The notes under the pieces: model-generated
Told to the model about the DNA's origin: nothing
Seen by the model: the letters and a program-made list of their open reading frames with translations, nothing else
Database searches by the model: none
Assembly: GCA_965222725.1 (NCBI GenBank)
Contig: OZ244969.1
Location: 2,418,001-2,482,000, forward strand
DNA length: 64,000 nt
Direction: 5' to 3'
Origin: GCA-2748575 sp965222725
Lineage (GTDB): Bacteria > Pseudomonadota > Gammaproteobacteria > Pseudomonadales > Ketobacteraceae
Shown: piece after piece, positions 36,016-43,499 of the stretch
Layout: each line of letters begins with the position of its first letter
Numbering within the stretch: the stretch's first letter is position 1
Program-made: the position numbers and the translations under genes

Positions 36016-36186
36016 ATGACATCTATTGAGCCACTTCATTCAAGTCTTCATACCCTGTCGCCATCGCGTAGATCTTCTGGCGTAAATGCGTTTAATATGT
36101 GGAAATTTCATGCTTCACTGGTAACATTCTGTCATGGTAGAACCATCCTTATTCTTTGGTTTAAGCACCTATATTATAGGGGCTAA
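36016..36186 (+). CDS. Small ORF (56 codons) downstream of the LysR gene
   Basis: GGGAGGAAAGG lies directly upstream of ATG 36016 and the frame runs 56 codons to TAA. The peptide is basic, with a short hydrophobic stretch near TILILWFKHLYY. I do not recognise it. The next 240 bases hold no other convincing gene; they contain a C-run/T-run (36226-36239) and AT-rich DNA. It is at the left border of the accessory island, so a remnant or a real small gene are both possible. Confidence 0.3.
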   Translation: MTSIEPLHSSLHTLSPSRRSSGVNAFNMWKFHASLVTFCHGRTILILWFKHLYYRG

Positions 36187-36429
36187 ACGGTTCCGCCTCT
36201 TTCTTTTGGTGGATGTCGGGCCAACCCCCCCTTTTTTTCTATCCGCCACTTAAGTTAGCCAGTGTTTTCTCAAATTGATCGCTATGCGGATAATAACTCG
36301 ACAACTTAAACTTAATTTATCGAGTGTTCTGCGTTACAACGGCTGCAATTTCGAATAAGTTTGGTGGGATGGTGTTGACCTGTGTACTACTCAATTTCGT
36401 TCCATGCAGTGTTAAACGACCTAGCCCGT

Positions 36430-36705
36430 TTACCAGTGTGTAGGCCATTCCAGAGAGTAAAAGCCGGAATTGGTTCGGCCTTCAGTGGTGACAGGACACT
36501 CGATCAGAAAATAAAAACTGTTGTTCTTTGATCCGGTTTTCCATGTCGCCACGTGCGCAAACACATTTTCTATAAATGGCCTCTGGTATGTCAGACTGGC
36601 AAAGCCAGCGATAATCAGTACCACGGCCATGACATCAGGAGCAATCTGACCCAGACCCAGTAACAAACGTAGACCAAACAGCTGGGTGTTTAATGATTTG
36701 GGCAT
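36430..36705 (-). pseudogene. Truncated second DUF2231-like gene
   Basis: The frame encodes 91 residues starting MPKSLNTQLFGLRLLLGLGQ. That stretch resembles the C-terminal half of the adjacent full DUF2231 protein (LFSLRLLLGLDQLQP), including the spacing to the last membrane segment. After about residue 52 the sequence diverges into polar residues. It has lost the N-terminal half that such a membrane protein needs, so it is best seen as a decayed tandem copy. It lies 14 bases after the full copy. Confidence 0.5.
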
Positions 36706-36719
36706 TCGGTATCAGTTTT

Positions 36720-37151
36720 TCACGGCTCTTTGCAAGTCTCCTCATGTTGTCCGACATTGTGAAAATACACCAGTTTGCCACCGAACCAGCCGCCCAATAT
36801 CAGGCTGCTCAGGCCGAGAGTGTCCAGTGTCAGCGCCAAGGTACTTGGCGCAATGGGTTGTAGTTGGTCCAACCCCAGCAATAATCGTAGACTGAACAGC
36901 GTGAGCGCAAACAGCATCAAACTCATATGCCAGTAACAATCACCCAGTGGCTGGCCCTCTGGAACCTTTGAAAGTTCCCGCAGACCAGCCAGCATGGCGG
37001 GTATGGCCATGCCACAGCCGACGGTCAATAGACCTGCTGACCAGCGCCAGGCGGCTTCCCCGAAACACAAACTGGCTATATCAGCGGCCACGGCCAACGA
37101 CCAACAGGCGATCGGGAAATGCACTAACGCCGGGTGCAGCGGATGGCGCAT
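36720..37151 (-). CDS. DUF2231-type small membrane protein
   Basis: The 143-residue product begins MRHPLHPALVHFPIACWSLA, the DUF2231 signature (HPALVHFPI), followed by four predicted membrane segments. The family is an uncharacterised inner-membrane domain with conserved histidines, sometimes near cytochrome or oxidase genes. It is the last intact gene of the sigma-factor operon, 3 bases downstream of the next membrane gene. The truncated copy follows. Confidence 0.78.
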   Translation of the reverse strand: MRHPLHPALVHFPIACWSLAVAADIASLCFGEAAWRWSAGLLTVGCGMAIPAMLAGLRELSKVPEGQPLGDCYWHMSLMLFALTLFSLRLLLGLDQLQPIAPSTLALTLDTLGLSSLILGGWFGGKLVYFHNVGQHEETCKEP

Positions 37152-37154
37152 GAA

Positions 37155-37499
37155 CTAAAGGACCAGACTGAGCAGAGTCAGGAAACCGACTACGGCCACT
37201 CCGGCATGTACCACCACTACCGGTTTGGGGGCGATTTTCCGGCGCAGGTGGAATGACGCCAGGAAAAAACCGCCCAGTGCGGCGACCAGTAACAGCACAA
37301 AACCGATCATTAACTGCTGTGGTGCGTCACCCTGCAACAGAATGTAAATCAGCAGCACCAGCCCGGAGGCACCGAGCAGAGCATGCACCATGGACAAGGC
37401 CCAGGGAGCAAGTTTGCCCCGCAACACGCTGGCGGCCAGTATCAAACCACCGGCAGCAGCGATACCGAATGCAATTAATGCGTAAGTCAACATCTCCAA
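37155..37499 (-). CDS. Small four-segment membrane protein, unknown
   Basis: The 114-residue product consists of four hydrophobic segments joined by short basic loops (SVLRGKLAPW and HLRRKIAPKP). The third and fourth are joined by KIAPKPVVVVHAGVAVVG, which mirrors the first pair's GKLAPWALSMVHALLGASG, so the protein may be an internal duplication. No conserved catalytic set stands out. It lies between the lipoprotein and DUF2231 genes in a tight operon. The function is not known. Confidence 0.7.
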   Translation of the reverse strand: MEMLTYALIAFGIAAAGGLILAASVLRGKLAPWALSMVHALLGASGLVLLIYILLQGDAPQQLMIGFVLLLVAALGGFFLASFHLRRKIAPKPVVVVHAGVAVVGFLTLLSLVL

Positions 37500-37527
37500 T
37501 TCCTCTTTAATAGCGATATTCGATACT

Positions 37528-38214
37528 TCAATGCAAAGCGGCCAGCTTCACATCGTTCATTTCCAGGGCCTGTGCAACGTCGTACATCGCCTGGTTGAGA
37601 ATCTTATGAGTGATCAGATCGGCTTTGTAACCAGCGGTATTGTTGATTTCGACCATAACCTGATGATGAATCGGGTTGGATACAGCTTTATCGAAAAGAT
37701 AACCAGCCCAGAAGGCACCGTCCGGTCCGGTGCCGGCGCTGACCAGGGCTTTTGCCAGTTCCACACCCGACAAATTGGCGGGTGCGGGCAGTCTGACACC
37801 GGCCTGGGTGGCGTGCTTGAGGCTAAGATTGACGGCAAGGTCCATGCCTCCAATGAAGGTATTGACCTCGGATTCGCCATATTGGCGGGTCAGCTTGGCC
37901 ACTTCGGCATCGACGGTTTGTTCGCCCAACATGGAAACCAGTGCTTTGGCAAAACTGAAGTTTTCATCGCCGCCACCGGCTTGTACCAGCGCGGCGGTAA
38001 CTGCCAGAGACGGCGCTCCTTTATATAACGGACCACCAAACATGTTTACATCAGAGGAATGTTGCTGCGCATCGGCTTGATGTTGACTGCCATTGTCGGT
38101 GCTGGCACAGGCACTCATAGCGACTGGCAACGCCACTGCAAGGACAACGCTCAGTGTGCTACCTACTGTGCGTTTGCGGCGAGTTGACTCGCTGGAGTTC
38201 GGTTGGGTTGACAT
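37528..38214 (-). CDS. Predicted lipoprotein of unknown function
   Basis: The 228-residue product has a basic N-terminus, a hydrophobic stretch (LSVVLAVALPVAMSAC) and a lipobox-like SAC, then a Ser/Gln/His-rich linker (SQHQADAQQHSSDV). The mature domain is helical with repeated FAKALVSML and ELAKALVSAG motifs, suggesting an internal repeat. I do not recognise the family. The gene is the third in the leftward sigma-factor operon and could have a role in envelope sensing; this is an inference from position. Confidence 0.6.
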   Translation of the reverse strand: MSTQPNSSESTRRKRTVGSTLSVVLAVALPVAMSACASTDNGSQHQADAQQHSSDVNMFGGPLYKGAPSLAVTAALVQAGGGDENFSFAKALVSMLGEQTVDAEVAKLTRQYGESEVNTFIGGMDLAVNLSLKHATQAGVRLPAPANLSGVELAKALVSAGTGPDGAFWAGYLFDKAVSNPIHHQVMVEINNTAGYKADLITHKILNQAMYDVAQALEMNDVKLAALH

Positions 38215-38314
38215 AGTTATCCTCCTGAAGGGTTACATAAAAAGTGAGGTTTCAAAGTAAAGCTAATACTCTAAACATGAGATGCCACAACATTGGATCG
38301 CGTTCCCGATTTGA

Positions 38315-38428
38315 CTATTCAGAATCACATTTGCGACGGATACCCGTTTTGCCGCGTACGACCTGAAAGGTGGCATCACACTGGCCATAGAGGTCTAGAT
38401 TGACGGGTGGTGCGTCGGATTCAGACAA
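38315..38428 (-). CDS. Small ORF (37 codons) between cytochrome c and lipoprotein genes
   Basis: A frame starts at TTG 38428, 5 bases after the cytochrome c stop codon, and runs to TAG at 38315. It encodes an acidic-then-basic peptide with the segment LDLYGQCDATFQVVRGKTG and two cysteines. Codon use looks like its neighbours. The TTG start and weak ribosome site reduce confidence; the frame also stays open into the end of the cytochrome gene, so it could be a frameshifted extension of that gene. Confidence 0.3.
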   Translation of the reverse strand: MSESDAPPVNLDLYGQCDATFQVVRGKTGIRRKCDSE

Positions 38429-38433
38429 TGGCT

Positions 38434-38736
38434 CTAATCCCGTATCAAGCTGGCGAAGTAGGCGGCCAGATTTTCGATATCTGTGTCCGTCAGTGATTTC
38501 GCCATGCCATTCATCATCGGGTTGCTACGCGAGCCGTCCCGGAACGCCCGCAGCTGTTTTTTCAGGTACTGGGCGTTCTGACCAGCGAGATTGGGCCAGG
38601 CCGGGTTGCTGCTGATACCGGCGGGGCCGTGGCAGCCGATGCAATCGGCTGCTTTGCCGCGACCGACGTCCAGATCAGCGGCTTGGGATGTGAAAACGAG
38701 GGATAATGATCCGACGACGGCGATGAAACGATACAT
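38434..38736 (-). CDS. Periplasmic cytochrome c (class I, monoheme)
   Basis: The 100-residue product has a signal peptide (MYRFIAVVGSLSLVFTSQA) and one heme site CIGCH at about residues 35-39, with an axial methionine expected from NPMMNGMAKSL. It is a small electron carrier of the cytochrome c553/c5 type. I start at ATG 38736 because AAGAGGT lies upstream; longer frames run into the sigma-factor gene. It is expressed after the sigma factor. Confidence 0.86.
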   Translation of the reverse strand: MYRFIAVVGSLSLVFTSQAADLDVGRGKAADCIGCHGPAGISSNPAWPNLAGQNAQYLKKQLRAFRDGSRSNPMMNGMAKSLTDTDIENLAAYFASLIRD

Positions 38737-38810
38737 GTGCGTTACCTCTTGATTTGCAGTTCGTGGATTGGATGTCATCAGCGATGCTGATGTTCCCGTC
38801 CACAAAGGCA

Positions 38811-39536
38811 TTAGGGGCTGGTAACTGTAATCCGTGCCAGTACACAGGCGACGATGCGGTCGCAACGGACGCCGGCAAAGCTGAAAGCGTCCGCATAGTT
38901 GAGGTCGATTTCACGGGCGATTGCTTCGCGCATGAGGCCACGGGCGCGAAAGAAACGGGAACGTACGGTCGCCTCGGAAATGCCGAGGCTGAGAGCGGTC
39001 TCCTCCACCGTCATTTCTTCCAGTGCACGCAGAACGAAGACACTGCGGAAGTTGTCGGGGAGTGTATCGATATTACGTTCGATCAGCTGGCGGACTTCGG
39101 CGCGATGGGCGTCCTGTTCGGGGCTGCTCGAATTGGCGTTGGGTAGGGTATGAGACATGGAGGCATCCTCGGCACCTGAAGCATCGACGTTGACGTTGGC
39201 TGCAATGGGCACAATCGCACCCCGACGCTGTTGTTTGCGTTGGCGTGTCAGAGCTTCATTGATGACGATCCGAATCAGCCAAGTGGACAGTTTGGCATCG
39301 CCGTGGAATTGGCCAATGTTGCGATAGGCCTTCAGGTAGGCATCCTGTACCGCTTCTTCGGCTTCCTCCTCGTTATTCAGGATGCTGCGGGCAGCGCGAT
39401 AGAGGGACTGATTGTGGCGACGCATCAAACATTCCAGAGCTGCGATATCGCCAGCAACCATTCGTTGGGCCAATTCTGTGTCACTACTGGTGTCATTGGC
39501 CAGTTCGGCAGGATTTAACATTGATAGAGTACTCAT
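38811..39536 (-). CDS. ECF-type RNA polymerase sigma factor
   Basis: The 241-residue product has sigma region 2 (LECLMRRHNQSLYRAARSIL and AYLKAYRNIGQFHGDAKLST) and region 4 (LPDNFRSVFVLRALEEMTVE, ETALSLGISEATVRSRFFRA). The linker between regions 2 and 4 is long and polar. A short C-terminal tail after region 4 contains one cysteine in AGVRCDRIVACVL. It heads a leftward operon with cytochrome c, a lipoprotein and membrane proteins, and no separate anti-sigma gene is visible. ATG 39536 is the best start; the ribosome site is weak. Confidence 0.88.
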   Translation of the reverse strand: MSTLSMLNPAELANDTSSDTELAQRMVAGDIAALECLMRRHNQSLYRAARSILNNEEEAEEAVQDAYLKAYRNIGQFHGDAKLSTWLIRIVINEALTRQRKQQRRGAIVPIAANVNVDASGAEDASMSHTLPNANSSSPEQDAHRAEVRQLIERNIDTLPDNFRSVFVLRALEEMTVEETALSLGISEATVRSRFFRARGLMREAIAREIDLNYADAFSFAGVRCDRIVACVLARITVTSP

Positions 39537-39667
39537 CGTTACAAATTCAAACCATTTGACGCCATCGGCATGTGCTACGTTCCCGGTAAAAGCCGATTGC
39601 AGACCTTTTAGCTCTGATATCAACCCAATTTCAGCGCTGCATAATGAATTGATAGGCCGATCTTCAA

Positions 39668-39908
39668 CTATCTGACAATCTCAGTAGCACCGATCCCTTG
39701 CCCGTGGAGGGTGCGAATTTTGGCTTTATCCACTAGGCTAGCGTCCAAATTTGATCCCCTTGGCCCTCCAGGCGGCTCTCGTTAGTACGCTCCAATATGT
39801 GCTGGCGTTCCGTCTGGACCACGGTTCACAGGATGGTGGCCATCATCTTGCTCATGGTCCCGCCCCGGTGCTGATCCCATCGTCAATGAATTGAATGGTT
39901 ATTTCCAT
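39668..39908 (-). pseudogene. Decayed Tn3-type resolvase/serine recombinase fragment
   Basis: Translation on the minus strand gives pieces of a serine recombinase in different frames and across stop codons: ITIQFIDDGISTG, then KMMATIL followed by TVVQTERQHILERTNESRLE, then KIRTLHGQGIGATEIVR with a terminal stop. These match the FIDDGIST, VAQAERxRILERTNEGR and HTH (GxGATEIAR) stretches of Tn3-family resolvases. At least two stops and two frame changes break it. It indicates an old mobile element in the island. Confidence 0.75.
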
Positions 39909-40237
39909 GTCGTCGAACTCCTTTTCAGCAAGGGAAAGATAGCCATAGGAATGATCTTTGCCATCATATGATGATATTTGGGTTTTTAGCGAGGTCGAAA
40001 CAACTTGCTGACTACCGGAGAATCCATAAAGATATTCTCTCCGAGCTGTTTAGCATCAAAGTTACTGCGCTTTACTATCTATTTTGCAGCCTATGATATG
40101 ATTCAGTTGTCGGGTAAAGGCCACTGCCTATGCAGCGACCTGAACGGCTTGGAGTGAATGAGTTGCTCTCGGCAGTATTTCGCGATCCCGTACATCGCCC
40201 GGATCGAGAGCCCCACTCCAAAAACGGCACTCAGGGA
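39909..40237. other. Noncoding stretch in the accessory island
   Basis: These 329 bases lie between the recombinase remnant and the ligase gene. The frame continuing from the recombinase (SLAEKEFDDM) reads a little further here, so part may be remnant sequence. Near 40130 a 38-codon frame of low credibility overlaps the ligase end. I see no terminal inverted repeats. Confidence 0.4.
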
Positions 40238-41362
40238 TTAACCTGAATTTTCCGCCAGTTCCGATCGCTGCCCCTGGTGTAGCAACCGATAGACTTGGTT
40301 TCGAATGTCATTGGCTTCTGCATCCGTCAGAGTACGCTCCATGTGCCGAATCGTCACTTCCAACAACACATTCTTGTGATGTGATTGCATCCCCATGCGC
40401 TGATGAGCTGATTCGGGTAGTTCAGCATAAGCCGTTGACGATTTCACCCTAATTGCCTCGATGCAATCCGTCATCGGCAATACTTCCCGTATGCGATCGC
40501 CGATGGTTTCCTCGTCCATCCAGGCGTCCACACACAAGGAGAGATCCCTGCGAACGGCAGGCATTTTCGATACCGGCTGATAAGAAGAAAGATCTCTCAT
40601 CTGACTAACCACTCGTGGATCGCGACTTCTTAGCAGACGTATATCTGGAATACCCTTGCACAACATCAACAAACGATCGAGCCCCAAGCCCATGGCGAGG
40701 CCCGTGTGATGAGGTAAATCGGCATCCCTGAGAATCGCTCGACTGGCGAGGCCGCATTCCCCAACCTCAATCCAATCTCCCCGCCATTGCACATCGATCT
40801 GAACACCTTGCTCAGTATAGGGGTGTGGCGACCTGGTGGTACGCCAAGGCATTTCCGGCACCACCGCACGCATAATCGCCGTAATCATTTCCTGTAGATC
40901 CGCCTCGGTCATGGTCTTACCCTGGCGGCTATCCACAATACGCCACAAATCCAGTTGATGCGGTTCGCCACAATGCAGTCGATCGATGCTATCGCGCCGA
41001 TACACCAAGCCGGGCAATAACCAGAGCAAATCCTCTGGCGGATCGATGCTTACCCCGGCAAGTAAATCCGGAATCGCCGCCGATGTTTGTGTGCGTAGAA
41101 TATGCTGATCCGTGACGTATCGTGTATACCGCTCTTCCCTCGATGCGCCATCTTTGGGATAGCCCAAGCGATCATAATTATCGCGAATCGATACCACCGG
41201 CCCGGAACGCACCAGTTGTATTCGGCACGGCCAGAGTTGCTGTAATGAACCCGCAATGTCTTGAATCATTTTTTGTATGGCATGAGCGCCCTGGTTTGGA
41301 TCGGTCAGATCCGTGAGCATGAGTGCTCGGGAAAGTGCTTGTTGAGACAGTAGGTTGGTCAT
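40238..41362 (-). CDS. srmL: Stand-alone PheS-related ligase of unknown substrate
   Basis: The 374-residue product has a class II aminoacyl-tRNA synthetase core of the PheS kind: LRTQTS at 89-94, the motif 2 YRRDSIDRLHCGEPHQ and motif 3 GLGLDR at 225-230. An FDX-ACB-like domain follows from about 266 (KMPAVRRDLSL), as in monomeric mitochondrial PheRS. The usual FPFTEPS stretch, whose Phe pair holds the substrate ring in bacterial PheRS, reads HPYTEQG here (180-186), so a non-phenylalanine substrate is likely. The N-terminal coiled coil is absent. I start at ATG 41362 (GGGAG upstream). The srmL label is recalled for PheS-related ligases of unknown role and is unchecked. Confidence 0.75.
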   Translation of the reverse strand: MTNLLSQQALSRALMLTDLTDPNQGAHAIQKMIQDIAGSLQQLWPCRIQLVRSGPVVSIRDNYDRLGYPKDGASREERYTRYVTDQHILRTQTSAAIPDLLAGVSIDPPEDLLWLLPGLVYRRDSIDRLHCGEPHQLDLWRIVDSRQGKTMTEADLQEMITAIMRAVVPEMPWRTTRSPHPYTEQGVQIDVQWRGDWIEVGECGLASRAILRDADLPHHTGLAMGLGLDRLLMLCKGIPDIRLLRSRDPRVVSQMRDLSSYQPVSKMPAVRRDLSLCVDAWMDEETIGDRIREVLPMTDCIEAIRVKSSTAYAELPESAHQRMGMQSHHKNVLLEVTIRHMERTLTDAEANDIRNQVYRLLHQGQRSELAENSG

Positions 41363-41452
41363 GGGTTGATTTCTCCCGCAGTGAATGAAATTTATTCGCG
41401 GAATAATCAAGCGCCCCCACTCTGAAAGAGAAGGTGATGAATAGAGGCCCTG

Positions 41453-41487
41453 AAAACAAAAACCCCCGAGTGAAGGCCCGGGGGTTT
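41453..41487 (-). terminator. Strong hairpin terminator between the peptide gene and the ligase gene
   Basis: On the minus strand AAACCCCCG and CGGGGGTTT form a 9-bp perfect stem with a 10-nt loop, followed by TTTTTGTTTT. It lies 20 bases after the peptide stop and 90 bases before the ligase ATG. The CCCCCGGG that starts the stem also occurs inside the last codons of the peptide gene, so competing pairing (attenuation) is possible. It may partly separate expression of the two genes. Confidence 0.8.
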
Positions 41488-41507
41488 CCGCAATCAAGGT
41501 ATAGGAA

Positions 41508-41681
41508 CTACCAGCCGCCCGCGCCTCTGAACACCCGGGGGCTGATAAATCGTTGACTGGTTAAACGTGACATGATCATATTCATAACATCAAGAAGCAT
41601 ATCGTATGCGATGTTAGAACACAACGCTCTGTGATAGAAGCCATCCAGCTCACTATCGGATATGAACTGCACAGTCTTCAT
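41508..41681 (-). CDS. 57-codon peptide upstream of the PheS-like ligase
   Basis: From ATG 41681, with GCAGGA just upstream, the frame encodes 57 residues: MKTVQFISDSELDGFYHRAL at the start, one cysteine (Cys21), a methionine-rich helix (MLLDVMNMIMSRL) and a C-terminus of SPRVFRGAGGW. The frame continues upstream without an ATG to a TTG at 41780. No family is recognised. Its size, its end (GAGGW) and its place directly before an aminoacyl-ligase-like enzyme suggest a substrate peptide or a leader peptide; neither is proven. Confidence 0.5.
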   Translation of the reverse strand: MKTVQFISDSELDGFYHRALCSNIAYDMLLDVMNMIMSRLTSQRFISPRVFRGAGGW

Positions 41682-42251
41682 AAGGTCCTGCAGAATAAGG
41701 TCCGGCAGAGGATTATCCGTAAACAGGTGAAATCCGTCGATACAACTGCACTCAATAACGTCTACATTATGAGATAGCAAGCAGTTAGGGCTGCCAAATG
41801 CCGACTGACTAAATCCAGTGAGTTTGCGGTATCCATTCGAGCACTGAATATTAGCCCAATACTACCGAATACCATTATCGACAAAGAGTTAATTGGATCA
41901 ACGGAAAAGGGAAAGAGGGTATCGTTTCAGAAGCGGGGGCCAGATTCCCCAAAACCTTTGTAGCCCATCGATGATCACGCCTTCAAGGAAGAGCCCGGAT
42001 TCGATGATGAACTCCATCACTTGGCCAGTCGTTCCCATTCCCTGTCGAGAAGGGCCCAATGGAGACGGGTCCCCAAGATTTCTATAATTCGTACAATTCG
42101 ATCTGCCGATTGATAGAAAAATTGGAGACTCCAGTTCCAGGTATCGAAATGGTCTGAGATACATCGCCAACATTCTCAGTAGACCCAGGGTCTATTGCTC
42201 GGGTTATCGTTACATCAGTATCTATCTCACAGTAGAAGCTGTAAAAACCGC
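41682..42251. other. 570-base region of uncertain content upstream of the peptide gene
   Basis: The region contains the open but ATG-less extension of the peptide frame (to 41780) and a 91-codon leftward frame at 41898-42173 that lacks recognisable similarity, with many rare-looking codons. It has less of the strong GC bias at third positions seen in neighbouring genes. The promoter for the peptide/ligase unit must lie here. I see no transposon ends or RNA gene. Confidence 0.4.
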
Positions 42252-43499
42252 TTATACCGGAATCTGAATACCTTCATTCGCCGGCCACTTGGCGCGGCGT
42301 TCTGCACAGCGCACAACGTCCCCGGAAATTTTGGCGGTACGCAGGTCACCGGTGGGTGTGCCCACACCGGTGTTCAGGGTCATGGCCATGGACAGATTGC
42401 GGCTGGGATCACACCAGGCACCGGAACCACCAAAACCGAAATGGCCAAAGGCTCTTGGCGTGCGGGCTCCCAGCGTAAATATCTGGTGATAGCCAAGGCG
42501 CCAGCCCATGGGAATAATCAGCACCTTGTCGCGGCCTCTTACCTGTGGTCGGTCCAGGCGTTCCACCGTATCACCGGATACAATCCGCTTGCCGTCGATC
42601 TCGCCGCCATTGGCCAGGGCAGCATACATTTTTGCCAGTGAGCGCGCCGTAAAGGCACCGTTTACGCCGGGAATCACCGCCTGCATGTGTTCGCGGTCGT
42701 TCACGTTAATGTCGTGAATAAATTCAGGCCCCAGCGCCCGGGCAAAATGAGTAAAGTCGGCACCGAACAGCGACGTGAGCAAATGCAGTATCTTGCGTAT
42801 GGCCGGGGGCACATTATGATGCCGGCGTAACGCGTGGCCTAAGCGACCGTCCAGTGTGATCAGCTTGGCCAGGCGATCCATGGCATCATCCGGCACGCCG
42901 ATATAGAGTCCGTCCAGCTCCAGCGGGTCTGCCAGTTTTTCTTTCAGCACCTGCTGAAACGGCTGGCCGGTAATGTTTTCAATAATGCCGCCAATCAAAT
43001 GGCCATAGGTTAGGCCGTGATAGGCGCTGTGCAGGCCGGGTTCATGGGCCGGCGCCGCTTCGGCCAGCATTCTTACCAGCGTATGCCAGTCCAGAATGTT
43101 GGCATCACCCATATCGTAATCGCCGATATTGTAGAGCCCGGCCTGATGATTCATGGCCTGGCGAATGGTGATGTGTTCCTTGCCGTTCTGGGCGAACTCC
43201 GGCCAGTATTTGGCAATGGGATCGTCGTAGTCTGCCAGCCCTTCATCGATCAGCACATGCATCAAGGTACTGGTCACACCTTTGGTGGTGGAAGCGCTGA
43301 ATACCACGGTGTCTTCCTGCCAGGGCGTGCCCTCGCGATCTTTGGTGCCGCCCCAGATATCCACCACCTTTTCACCGTTGTGGTAAACACACAAAGAAGC
43401 GCCCCCGGCATGGGACGGATTTTTATGCTGCGGTAGCATCTTGATCAGTGTTTCGGCCACGCGGCCAAAGTCAGGATGGAATGTGCCCTGAAGAACCAT
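42252..43499 (-). CDS. Beta-lactamase-family serine hydrolase (EstB/class C-like)
   Basis: The 415-residue product has the nucleophile motif S-x-x-K in FSASTTKGVTS (Ser at about 89), with a tyrosine motif YHGLTYGH region and a late HFGFGGSGAW box as in carboxylesterase EstB and class C enzymes. It lacks a signal peptide, so it is cytoplasmic and probably an esterase or acylhydrolase rather than an antibiotic-destroying enzyme. It marks the return to normal chromosome after the island. Confidence 0.85.
   Translation of the reverse strand: MVLQGTFHPDFGRVAETLIKMLPQHKNPSHAGGASLCVYHNGEKVVDIWGGTKDREGTPWQEDTVVFSASTTKGVTSTLMHVLIDEGLADYDDPIAKYWPEFAQNGKEHITIRQAMNHQAGLYNIGDYDMGDANILDWHTLVRMLAEAAPAHEPGLHSAYHGLTYGHLIGGIIENITGQPFQQVLKEKLADPLELDGLYIGVPDDAMDRLAKLITLDGRLGHALRRHHNVPPAIRKILHLLTSLFGADFTHFARALGPEFIHDINVNDREHMQAVIPGVNGAFTARSLAKMYAALANGGEIDGKRIVSGDTVERLDRPQVRGRDKVLIIPMGWRLGYHQIFTLGARTPRAFGHFGFGGSGAWCDPSRNLSMAMTLNTGVGTPTGDLRTAKISGDVVRCAERRAKWPANEGIQIPV

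Noticed and set aside
36187..36429. Possible integron-like GTTRRRY sequences or transposon ends
   Set aside because: Only isolated short matches in AT-rich DNA, no paired attC structure and no integrase nearby.
40130..40246. 38-codon + strand frame overlapping the end of the PheS-like ligase
   Set aside because: Weak ribosome site, overlap with a firm gene on the other strand and no supporting context.
41898..42173. 91-codon leftward frame upstream of the peptide gene
   Set aside because: No ribosome site, no family resemblance and unusual codons; kept only as part of the unresolved region.
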